Shown here piece after piece: positions 52,180 through 60,837 of a stretch of 64,000 nt of DNA. This DNA is from Artemia franciscana (taxonomy: Eukaryota; Arthropoda; Branchiopoda; Anostraca; Artemiidae): the NCBI RefSeq assembly GCF_032884065.1, contig NC_088880.1, positions 35,218,008 to 35,282,007 on the forward strand, read 5' to 3'. Each line of letters starts with the position of its first letter. The first letter of the stretch is position 1. The position numbers and the translations under genes were made by a program. The notes under the pieces were generated by a model that was not told where the DNA came from, searched no databases, and saw only the letters and a list, made by a program, of their open reading frames with translations.

Positions 52180-55100
52180 AAATAAGAGCTCTGAGTCACA
52201 AGGTCCTTCTAAATATCAAAATTCATTAAGATCCGAATACCCAGTCTAAGTTAAAAATACCTCAATTTTTCTAATATTCCCTCTCCCTTCAGCCCCCCAG
52301 ATGGTCGAATCAGGGAAAACGGCTTTAACAAATCAATTTGTTCAGCTCCCTGAAACACCTAACAATTTTCATCGTCCTAGCACATCAAGAAGCACAAACT
52401 CGCCAAAGCACAGAACTCCACCACCTAACTCCCCCAAAGTGAGAGGATCTGGTCCGGATACGTCAATCACGTATCTACGGCTTTTATAAACGTTTTCCAA
52501 GATTTTCGATTCCCCCGTCCAACTCCCCCAATGCCAACATATTTGACTTTAATTCTAAATAAGAATTCAGAGACATGAGTTCCTTTTAAATATCAAGTCT
52601 CATTAAGATCCGGTCAACCGTTCTTAAGTTAAAAATACCTCAATTTTTCTAATTTTTCCAAATTAACAACCCCAAGCTCCCCCAAAGAGAACGACTCCGT
52701 ACCAATTATGTCAATCTCGTATCTATAACTTGTGCTTATTCTATTCATCAAGTTTCATCCCGATCTCTCCAATCTAAGATTCCGATTTCCGATTCAAGAT
52801 TTCCAATTTCCAAGATTTCTGTTTCTCCCCTCCAACCCTCTATGTCCCCGGACCCGATTCGAATTGAAAATGGAGCATCTTAGACATAAGATTCTTCTGT
52901 ATATCAAGTTTCACTAACATCCGATCAACCATTCGTAAGATACCTCCATTTTCACGTTTTCCAAGAATTCTGGTTTCCCCTCCCAATTCGCTTTAGTGTC
53001 ACCAGATCCAGTCGGGATTTAAAAAGGGAGTTTTAAAGCACAAGATCCTTCTAGATATCAGATTTCATTAAGATTCGATTACCCGTTCGTAGGTTACAAA
53101 TACCTCATTTTTTCTAATTATTCCGCATTGCTCCCCCCCCCCCCAACTCCACCAAAGAGAGTGGATCCGGTCCGGTTATGTCAGTCACCTATGTTGGACT
53201 TGTGTTTATTTGTTTCATCAAGTTTCATCTTGATCTCCGCTTTAAACGTTTTTCAAGATTTCAGGTCCCCCCCCCTAGTGACACTGGATCCGGTCGGGAT
53301 TTCAAATAAGAGATCTGAGCTATGAGGTCCTTCTAAATATGAAATTTCATTAAGACACGATCATTCTTTCGTAAGTTAAAAATACCTCATTTTTTCTAAT
53401 TTTTCTAATTAACCCTCCCCCCCCCCCAACTCCCCCAAAGAGAGCTGATCCATTCCAGTTATTTCAATATCGTATTAAGGACTTGTATTTATTTTTCCCA
53501 CCTAGTATCATCCTGATCCCTCCACTCTAAGCGTTTTCAAAGATTTTTGGTTCCCCCCCCCCCAGCGTCCTCTTCACCGGATCCAGCAGGATTTAAAATA
53601 CGAGCTCTGTGACATGATATCCTTCCAAACCTCAAATTTCATTAAGATCCGGTCATTCCTTCGTAAGTTAAAAATGGCTCATTTTTCTATTTTTTCAGCA
53701 TTAACCCTCCCCCCAAACTAATTAACACTGATTAACACTCCCCCTAACTCCCCCAAATAGAGCGGATCCTTTCTGGCTATGTCAATCACGTATCTAGGAC
53801 TTATGATATTTTTCCCATCAAGTTTCATCCCGATCCCTCAACTATAAGCGTTTTCCGAGATTTTAGGTGCTCCCAAACTCCCCCCAATGTCACCATATCC
53901 AGTTGGAATTTAAAGTAAGAGCTCTGAGACACGATATTCTTCCAAATTTTAAATTTTATTAAGATCCGATTACTCTTTCGTAAGTTAAAAATACCTCATT
54001 TTTTCTAATTTTTCTGAAATAACCCTCCCCTTCAACTCCCCCAAAGAGAGTGGATCCGTTCCGGTTATGTCAATCACATCTTTAGGACTTGTGTTTATTT
54101 TTCCCACCAATTTGCATCCTGATCCCTCTACTCTAAGCGTTTTCAAAGATTTTAGGTTCCACCCCCCCCCACCTACTTCCCCTTCACCGGATCCGGTCAG
54201 GATTTAAAATAAGAGCTCTGAGACATGATAGCCCTCCAAACCTGAAATTTCATTAAGATCCGATCATTCCTTCGTAAGTTAAAAATGGCTCATTTTTCTA
54301 ATTTTTCAGCATTAACACTCCCCCCAAACTCCCCCGAAGAGAGCGGATCCGTTCCGGTTACGTCAATCACGTATCTAGGACTTATGATTATTTTCTCATC
54401 AAGTTTAATCCAGATCCCTCTACTCTAAGCGTTTTCCGAGATTTTAGGTCCCCCCAAACTCCCCCCCCCAATGTCACCAGATCCGGTCAGAATTTAAAGC
54501 AAGAACTCTGAAACACAATATCCTTCCAAATTTTAAATTTTATTATGATCCGATCACTCCTTCGTAAGTTAAAAATACCTCATTTTTTCTAATGTTTCAG
54601 AAATAACTCTCCCCTCCAACTCCCCCAAAGAGAGTGGATCCGTCCCAGTTATGTCAATCACGTATCTAGGACTTATGATGCTTATTTTTCCATGAAGTTT
54701 CATCCCGATCCCTCCACTCTAAGTGTTTTTCAAGATTTTAGGTTCTCCCCTCAGTTCCCCCCAATGTCACCAGATCCAGTCAGGATATAAAATAAGAACT
54801 CAGAGACATGATATTCTTCCAAACTTCGAATTTCATTAAAAATCTGATCACTCCTTCGTAAGTTAAAAATACCTCATTTTTTTCTAATTTTCTAGAATTA
54901 ACCCTCCCTCCCCCCAACTCCCCTAAACAGAGAAGATCGTTCCGGTTATGTCAATCACGTATCTAGGACTTCTGCTTATTTTTTCCACCAAGTTTCATCT
55001 CGATGCCTCCACTCTAAGCGGATTCCAAGATTTTAGGTTCCCCCCTCCAACGCCTCTCAATGTCACCAGATCTGGTCGGGATTCAAAGTAAGAGCTCTGA

Positions 55101-55250
55101 GACATGATATTCTTCCAAATATCAAATTTTGTTAAGATCCCATCACCTGTTCGTAAGTTAAAAATACTTCATTTTTTATATTTTTCAAAATTAGCCGGCC
55201 CCTCACTCCCCCTCCTAATCGTCAAATCGGGAAAAAACTATTTCTAGTTT
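52180..55250 (+). repeat. Tandem array, about ten units of 285-320 bp
   Basis: CGTAAGTTAAAAATACCTCA-like heads at about 52,624, 53,089, 53,371, 53,663, 53,980, 54,273, 54,563, 54,858 and 55,153, mostly 290-317 bp apart. Each has a C-run plus CAACTCCCCCAAAGAGAG, TATGTCAATCACGTATCTAG, AAGTTTCATCCCGATCCCTC and ATGTCACCAGATCCGGTC blocks. Homopolymer C-runs vary in length. No frame is conserved across units. Confidence 0.85.
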
Positions 55251-55479
55251 AATCTGGTCCGGTCCCTGATACGCCTGCCAAATTTCATCGTCCTAGCTTA
55301 CCTGGAAGTGCCTAAAGTAGCAAAACCGGGACAGACCGAAAGATCGGCAGAATTTGCGATTCTGCCGATCCAATACCAAATGCCATAAAAACGAATGCGC
55401 TACCGTACACCATTGTTGCCTCTGAAAAATTGAGGCTCAATATGCGTATATATTTGATAATTCTAATTCAATTGACTAT

Positions 55480-56420
55480 CTCAGAATTTTTGCACTATAG
55501 CATTTTGGGCTTCTTTTGGGTAGTATTGTTGTTTTGAAACACAAAATCGCCGACATAACCACTTTGCTTTGGGATAGTCTTTTTGGTTAAAATAAATGTC
55601 TTCATTACTTGCTTATTATTTAGGATTATCTGCTACTTTGAAAATGAATACGCAACCTTACGGCATTACTATCTCTGAAACTTGAAGCTCAATGTGCGTA
55701 TAGTTTTTCGGTGATTCTAAACCAATTAACTATCTAACAATTTTCAGGTTTTTTAGTCTTCTTTTAGCTAGAAATTTTATTTTGCCCACAAACATGGCTG
55801 AAAATGGCGCTTTGCTTTGGGAATTTTTTTTGGCTAAAATAAATGTATATGTTAACTGTTTACTTTCCAGGACTACCTGAAGCCTTAGGAATGGATGCGC
55901 CACCTTACGCCATTGCTGCCTCTGAAATTCGAGGCTCAATATGTGTCTATATTTTCGATGATTCTGGATCAATTAATGACTATTATGACTAGAATTGTTC
56001 TTTGGCACCGCAAAATGGCTGAAAACACCACATTGATGTGTGACAGTCCTTCTGGCTGAAATAAATGTTTATGTTAACCACTATCTTATAAAATTACCTT
56101 ATTACATTATAAAATATTTTATATATTATTTTTATATTTATATCTTATAAAATTACTCTTAGAAAACGAATGCACTACCTTACAGCAATACTAGCTCTGA
56201 ATTTCGAGGCTGAAGATGAACATAGTTTTTTTTTATAATTCTAAAACAATTGACTATTTGGAATTTACACGTTTTTGGTCTTCTTTTGGGTAGCATTCTG
56301 GTTTTACACCACAAATTGGCTGCAAAAACTGCTTTGCTGTGGGGCAGTCTTTTTTCTGACTAAGCTAAACGTAAATGTTCACCTTTATTGTGTAGGGCTA
56401 CCTGCACCTTTAAAAACCAA
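55480..56420 (+). repeat. Tandem repeat, about 240-bp units, right block
   Basis: Four units marked at about 55,546, 55,793, 56,016 and 56,314 by CACCACAAAATGGCTGAAAA-like sequence and TTTGCTTTGGGA. Homologous to the block at 51.4-52.0 kb. Confidence 0.75.
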
Positions 56421-56519
56421 TGCGCTATAGTGCGACATTACTGGCTCTGAAACAGGAGCCTCAATATTCGTATAGTTTTTTTTAATCAATTGAATATCTC
56501 AGAAATTTCAAACAAGGCC

Positions 56520-57110
56520 GAGGTATGTCGATTTTTTCTTTGTAAAATCTGTTGTATGTTAATCTTTTGCTCATGAAACTTGTTATATTTTTATTCTATC
56601 TTCATGGAAGTTGTTTCTTGTTGGTTTTTTATTCGTGAAACATGTTGCATAATGATTTTTTTCATATTCATTTTTTCAATAAGTTCCACGGAATAAAATA
56701 TCAAGATAATTTGAGTTTCAAAAGCGAAAAACCAGCAAGCAACCAGTTCCATGAACGAAACTGGTTTCATAAGGAGAAAAACCATTGTAAAAGTCTCGTT
56801 AAGACAAAAATTAACATGCAACAAATTTCAGGAAGAAAAAATCAATATACTTTATGCTTCACGAGCAATAAATCAGCATTCAACAAGTATCTCGAACAAA
56901 CAAAAGCCAAAATGTAACACGTTGCAAGAAGAAAAATATCAAGATATAACAAGTTTTAAGAAAGAAAAAAGATCTACGTACAAGGAGTTTCACGAAGAAA
57001 AACTAAAAGTACAATAAATTTTACAAGGAAAAATTAGCTTGCAAGAGGTTTCATGAAGAAATAATTAACTTACAAGTTGTTTCATGAAAAAAATGACCTG
57101 TCTATCCTTT
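56520..57110. repeat. Degenerate repeat array that switches strand upstream of H1
   Basis: From 56,565 to about 56,690 the motif reads ATTCGTGAAACATGTTGCAT-like; from about 56,730 to 57,095 its reverse complement (TGCAACAAGTTTCATGAAGA-like) is repeated at about 30-50-bp spacing. The two halves form an imperfect foldback ending about 270 bp before the H1 start codon. Confidence 0.65.
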
Positions 57111-57380
57111 AGTATAGGTTTCGTTCCTCAAAAGCTTACCTCCTAGTAAAAAATTCGAATAATGCCATTTCAAACAAACACAAGCACGGCCGAAATTCCT
57201 TAGCTCGCAGACACAGACAAATGTTAACCCGGATACGGCGGTTTCCGAAATATAATTGTAAGAGTCATGAAAATGAGCATGTATTCGATATTTAGTCTCA
57301 CTAGTGACAGAGAAAAGTAGAGAAGTAGAAAAGTAGAAATTGAAGCTGAAGTGGCACCAGCATCTGTAGAATCACAGAGC

Positions 57381-58004
57381 ATGGCTTCACCAGCCAAGAA
57401 GGAAAAGAAAGCAAAGGCTCCAAAACCAGCTAAGGCTGCAAAACCTAAAGGGGATAAAAAGGTCAAGGCACCAGCAAACCACCCAAAATACGTGGAAATG
57501 ATTATCAAATCCATTGCTGACCTGAAAGAGCGTGGGAGATCTAGCCGTCAGGCCATTCTCAAATACATAATGGCCAATTTCCAGGTTGGTAATGATGCCA
57601 AAGTTGTGAATATGCATCTTAAGCAAGCTTTGAAGCGTTGCCTTGCAAATGGAATTGTTATAAATCCCAAAGGTACTGGCGTAACTGGTTCTTTCAAGCT
57701 TGCAAAGCCTGTCAAGGCCGAAAATTCCAAGGCTATAGAGCCTGCCAAGCCCAAAGCTAAGAAAACTTCAGTCAAGAAAACAACCAAACCTACTGCAGTG
57801 AAAAAGTCAACTTCAGCCAAAAAGGCTACCAAGTCAATGGCTGGTAGCAAGAAGCCTGTAAAGGTTTTCAAGAAACCCACTGTTGCCAAAAAATCAGTAG
57901 CAGCAAAGAAATCGACACCCAAGAAGAGGCCGTCAGTCAAGAAAGCTCCCGCCAAGAAAGTGGCATCTAAAAAGTCAGTAGCTAAGAAACCAGCTAAAAA
58001 GTAA
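57381..58004 (+). CDS. H1: Linker histone H1
   Basis: Complete intronless gene for a 207-residue linker histone, which binds nucleosome dyads and linker DNA and compacts chromatin in the nucleus. A Lys/Ala/Pro-rich N-terminal tail (residues 1-32, starting MASPAKKEKKAKAPK) is followed by the winged-helix globular domain at about 33-108. That domain includes HPKYVEMIIKSIADLKERGR, SSRQAILKYI, VNMHLKQALKRCLANG and the GTGVTGSFKL wing. The basic C-terminal tail of about 100 residues is made of K/A/P/S repeats with a TPKK motif. The frame is open upstream to 57,321 but contains no earlier ATG, so 57,381 is the start. Length and architecture are normal for animal H1. A canonical histone stem-loop 33 bp after the stop marks it as a replication-dependent gene whose mRNA would not be polyadenylated. 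TATAAT at 57,251 is a weak TATA candidate. No core histone gene lies in the window. Confidence 0.97.
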   Translation: MASPAKKEKKAKAPKPAKAAKPKGDKKVKAPANHPKYVEMIIKSIADLKERGRSSRQAILKYIMANFQVGNDAKVVNMHLKQALKRCLANGIVINPKGTGVTGSFKLAKPVKAENSKAIEPAKPKAKKTSVKKTTKPTAVKKSTSAKKATKSMAGSKKPVKVFKKPTVAKKSVAAKKSTPKKRPSVKKAPAKKVASKKSVAKKPAKK

Positions 58005-58036
58005 TGTGTGCAATAAGTTATCCTGCAGTATCAAAC

Positions 58037-58052
58037 AGCCCTTTTCAGGGCT
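58037..58052 (+). terminator. Histone mRNA 3' stem-loop
   Basis: AGCCCT-TTTC-AGGGCT, a 6-bp stem and 4-base loop, followed by ACCAAA. This matches the animal replication-dependent histone stem-loop bound by SLBP, and cleavage is expected just after the ACCA. Confidence 0.97.
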
Positions 58053-58070
58053 ACCAAATCAAATGCTCGA

Positions 58071-58090
58071 AACTTTCTGTTCAGAAAGTT
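58071..58090 (+). promoter_or_regulatory. Perfect inverted repeat at the histone downstream element position
   Basis: AACTTTCTG-TT-CAGAAAGTT, a perfect 9-bp stem, starts 19 nt after the histone stem-loop. CAGAAAG in the right arm resembles the purine-rich downstream element that pairs with U7 snRNA. That it forms a hairpin is what the sequence shows; a role in processing is inference. Confidence 0.6.
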
Positions 58091-58310
58091 ATAATGCTAT
58101 AAATTTCAAATTTTGACTCTCTACTTTTCGCTTTCAAGTATAATTTAGCTGTTGTTTCACCCCCAAAAATACGTTGTATAATATTTTCTTTTGCATTCTA
58201 GCGCTATTGCCGTCTAAAAAACTCCATATTAAAGACTAGATTTGACGGCTGGCTCATTAGGTTCAATCTTGTTATTAAAGTGCTCACATTGATAAATATA
58301 CAAATATATC

Positions 58311-58376
58311 GCCATAGCCGAATGGGTATAGCGGCACCTTCAAATCGCGGTAGCGGAGGTTCCATTCCCGACTAGG
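58311..58376 (+). pseudogene. tRNA-like relic with A and B boxes
   Basis: TAGCCGAATGGG fits a Pol III A box, and GGTTCCATTCCC lies about 40 nt downstream in the B box position. Acceptor and T stems pair poorly, so this is a decayed tRNA or SINE head. Confidence 0.38.
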
Positions 58377-58526
58377 CTAATCAATGATAACTAATATGAT
58401 TATATCAATCAAAAATAATAACAGATTAAAAGTAATTATAGGCTACAACAGAAATATGATATAATTAAATTATGTTTTTGCTTAAGACAATATAACTTTT
58501 GTTTTGAATAAATTCATGAAGGAAGT

Positions 58527-58720
58527 GTAAATCATGAGAGTTGAAGCTTCATTCCAACTAGGCTTATAAATAGTAGTACTATCTTAAAGGTTAGGTTAGG
58601 TTAGGTAAAATAACACAAATTTAAATATTTTTGCTAAATTTCTTTTTTCAAATCTTTGACAAAAAAGAAAAGGTTTGATACAAAAAATTTAGACTCTAAA
58701 AATGACTGTTTTTGTTGGTA
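58527..58720 (+). repeat. 194-bp block with interstitial (TTAGG)3, copy 1
   Basis: Starts GTAAATCATGAGAGTTGAAG and ends TGTTTTTGTTGGTA. It holds three perfect TTAGG units (58,591-58,605), the arthropod telomere motif. The block recurs inside the satellite at 59,134-59,327 and 60,644-60,837, where the motif has become TTAGGTTAGTTTAGG. Confidence 0.85.
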
Positions 58721-59133
58721 AAGTTTTCTTTTTTAACAATACAAGACATGAATCGCAATCTTTGCAAAAACAAAACAGAAGGAACAAGGATTACGTAAAA
58801 ATAACTCGCTAGCCTCTGAGCAGAAATTGTTCGCCCAGGTAGAGCGGTTCCCTGAATATAAGTTAAAAGATAGTCTTTGATTAAAGTCAGTTGTTTTCGC
58901 GGCGCTCTTGAAGGAGCAAGTACTTTGGTATTATTGATGCTACTGATAGACAAAGGTAGTTGGAACTGTAAATTGAAGTTGAGGCCGAAAATATTTGAAG
59001 GGACTTTGAACATAGACCAATCAAAGACTAACTTAAAAGTTAGTCTTTGATCTAAGACAGTTGCTTAAACGGCGCTATTGAAGGAACAAGTACACTTTTG
59101 CTATAGATGCTATTGCTAAATTGTAATGTAATT

Positions 59134-59327
59134 GTAAATCATGAGAGTTGAAGCTTCATTCCAACTAGGCTTATAAATAGTAGTACTATTTTAAAGGTTA
59201 GGTTAGTTTAGGTAAAATAACACAAATTTAAATATTTTTGCTAAATTTCTTTTTTCAAATCTTTGACAAAAAAGAAAAGGTTTGATACAAAAAATTTAGA
59301 CTCTAAAAATGACTGTTTTTGTTGGTA
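59134..59327 (+). repeat. 194-bp TTAGG-containing block, copy 2
   Basis: Near-identical to 58,527-58,720, with the telomere-like motif mutated to TTAGGTTAGTTTAGG. It lies inside the satellite. Confidence 0.85.
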
Positions 59328-59880
59328 GACTTTTGCTATAGATACTATTGAAAGACCAAGGCAATTTGAACTGTAATTGGAGTTGGGCTCTACAACATAT
59401 GAAGAGGATTTACGTCAAAAGTCTTTGATTAAAGTCAGTTGTTGTCGCGGCGCTCTTGAAGGAGCAAGTACTTTGGTGTTATTGATGCTACTGATAGACG
59501 AAGGTAGTTGGAACTCTAAATTGAAGTTGAAGCCGAAAACATTTGAAGGGACTTTGAACATAGACCAATCAAAGACTAACTTAAAAGTTAGTCTTTGATC
59601 TAAGACAGTTGCTTAGGCGGCGCTATTGAAGGAACAAATAGACTTTTGCTATAGATGCTATTGAAAGACCAAGGCAATTTGAACTGCACCATGGAGTTGG
59701 GCCCGACAACACATGAAGAGGATTTACGTCAAAAGTCTTTGATTAAAGTCAGTTGTTGTCGCGACGCTCTTGAAGGAGCAAGTACATTGGTGTTACTGAC
59801 GCTACTGATAGACGAAGGTAGTTGGAACTGCAAATTGAAGTTGAGGCCGAAAACATTTGAAGGGACTTTGAAAATACACC

Positions 59881-59914
59881 AATCAAAGACTAACTTTAAA
59901 GTTAGTCTTTGATT
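59881..59914. repeat. Perfect 34-bp palindrome in the satellite (example)
   Basis: AATCAAAGACTAACTTT followed immediately by its exact reverse complement. Other units carry the same palindrome or one with an AA centre (arms of 15 bp or more). The unit at 62,985-63,014 has one arm mutated. Confidence 0.97.
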
Positions 59915-60643
59915 AAAGACAGTTGCTTAGGCGGCGCTATTGAAGGAACAAGTAGACTTTTGCTATAGATGCTATTGAAAGACCAAGGCAATTTGAACTG
60001 TACCGTGGAGTTGGGCCCGACAACATATGAAGATAATTTACGTCAAAAGTCTTTGATTAAAGTCAGATGTTGTCGCGGCGCTCTTGAAGGAGCAAGTACA
60101 TTGGTGTACTTGCTATTGGTAGACTTTTGCTATAGATGCTATTGAAAGACCAAGGCAATTTGAACTGTATCATGGAGTTGGGCCCGATAACATAAAAAAA
60201 GGATTTACGTCAAAAGTCTTTGATTAAAGTCAGTTGTTGTCGCGGCGCTCTTGAAGGAGCAAGTACATTGGTGTACTTGCTATTGGTAGACTTTTGCTAT
60301 AAGTGCTATTGAAAGACCAAAGCAATTTGAACTGTACCATGGAGTTGGGTTCGACAACATATGAAGAGGATTTACGTCAAAAGTCTTTGATTAAAGTCAG
60401 TTGTTGTCGCGGCATTCTTGAAGGAGCAAGTACATTGGTGTTACTGATGCTACTGATAGACAAAGGTAGTTGGAACTGTAAATTGAAGTTGAGGCCGAAA
60501 ATATTTGAAGGGACTTTGAACATAGACCAATCAAAGACTAACTTAAAAGTTAGTCTTTGATCTAAGACAGTTGCTTAAACGGCGCTATTGAAGGAACAAG
60601 TACACTTTTGCTATAGATGCTATTGCTAAATTGTAATGTAATT

Positions 60644-60837
60644 GTAAATCATGAGAGTTGAAGCTTCATTCCAACTAGGCTTATAAATAGTAGTACTATT
60701 TTAAAGGTTAGGTTAGTTTAGGTAAAATAACACAAATTTAAATATTTTTGCTAAATTTCTTTTTTCAAATCTTTGACAAAAAAGAAAAGGTTTGATACAA
60801 AAAATTTAGACTCTAAAAATGACTGTTTTTGTTGGTA
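60644..60837 (+). repeat. 194-bp TTAGG-containing block, copy 3
   Basis: Duplicate of the block at 59,134 produced by the 1,510-bp duplication. Confidence 0.88.

Noticed and set aside
57351-57380. Extended H1 start at GTG (57,351)
   Set aside because: Non-ATG start with no support; the ATG at 57,381 gives the normal MASPAKK-type H1 N-terminus.
57548-57955. 135-codon minus frame opposite H1 (also 57,224-57,514 and 57,387-57,626)
   Set aside because: Antisense of the Lys/Ala-rich H1 coding sequence.
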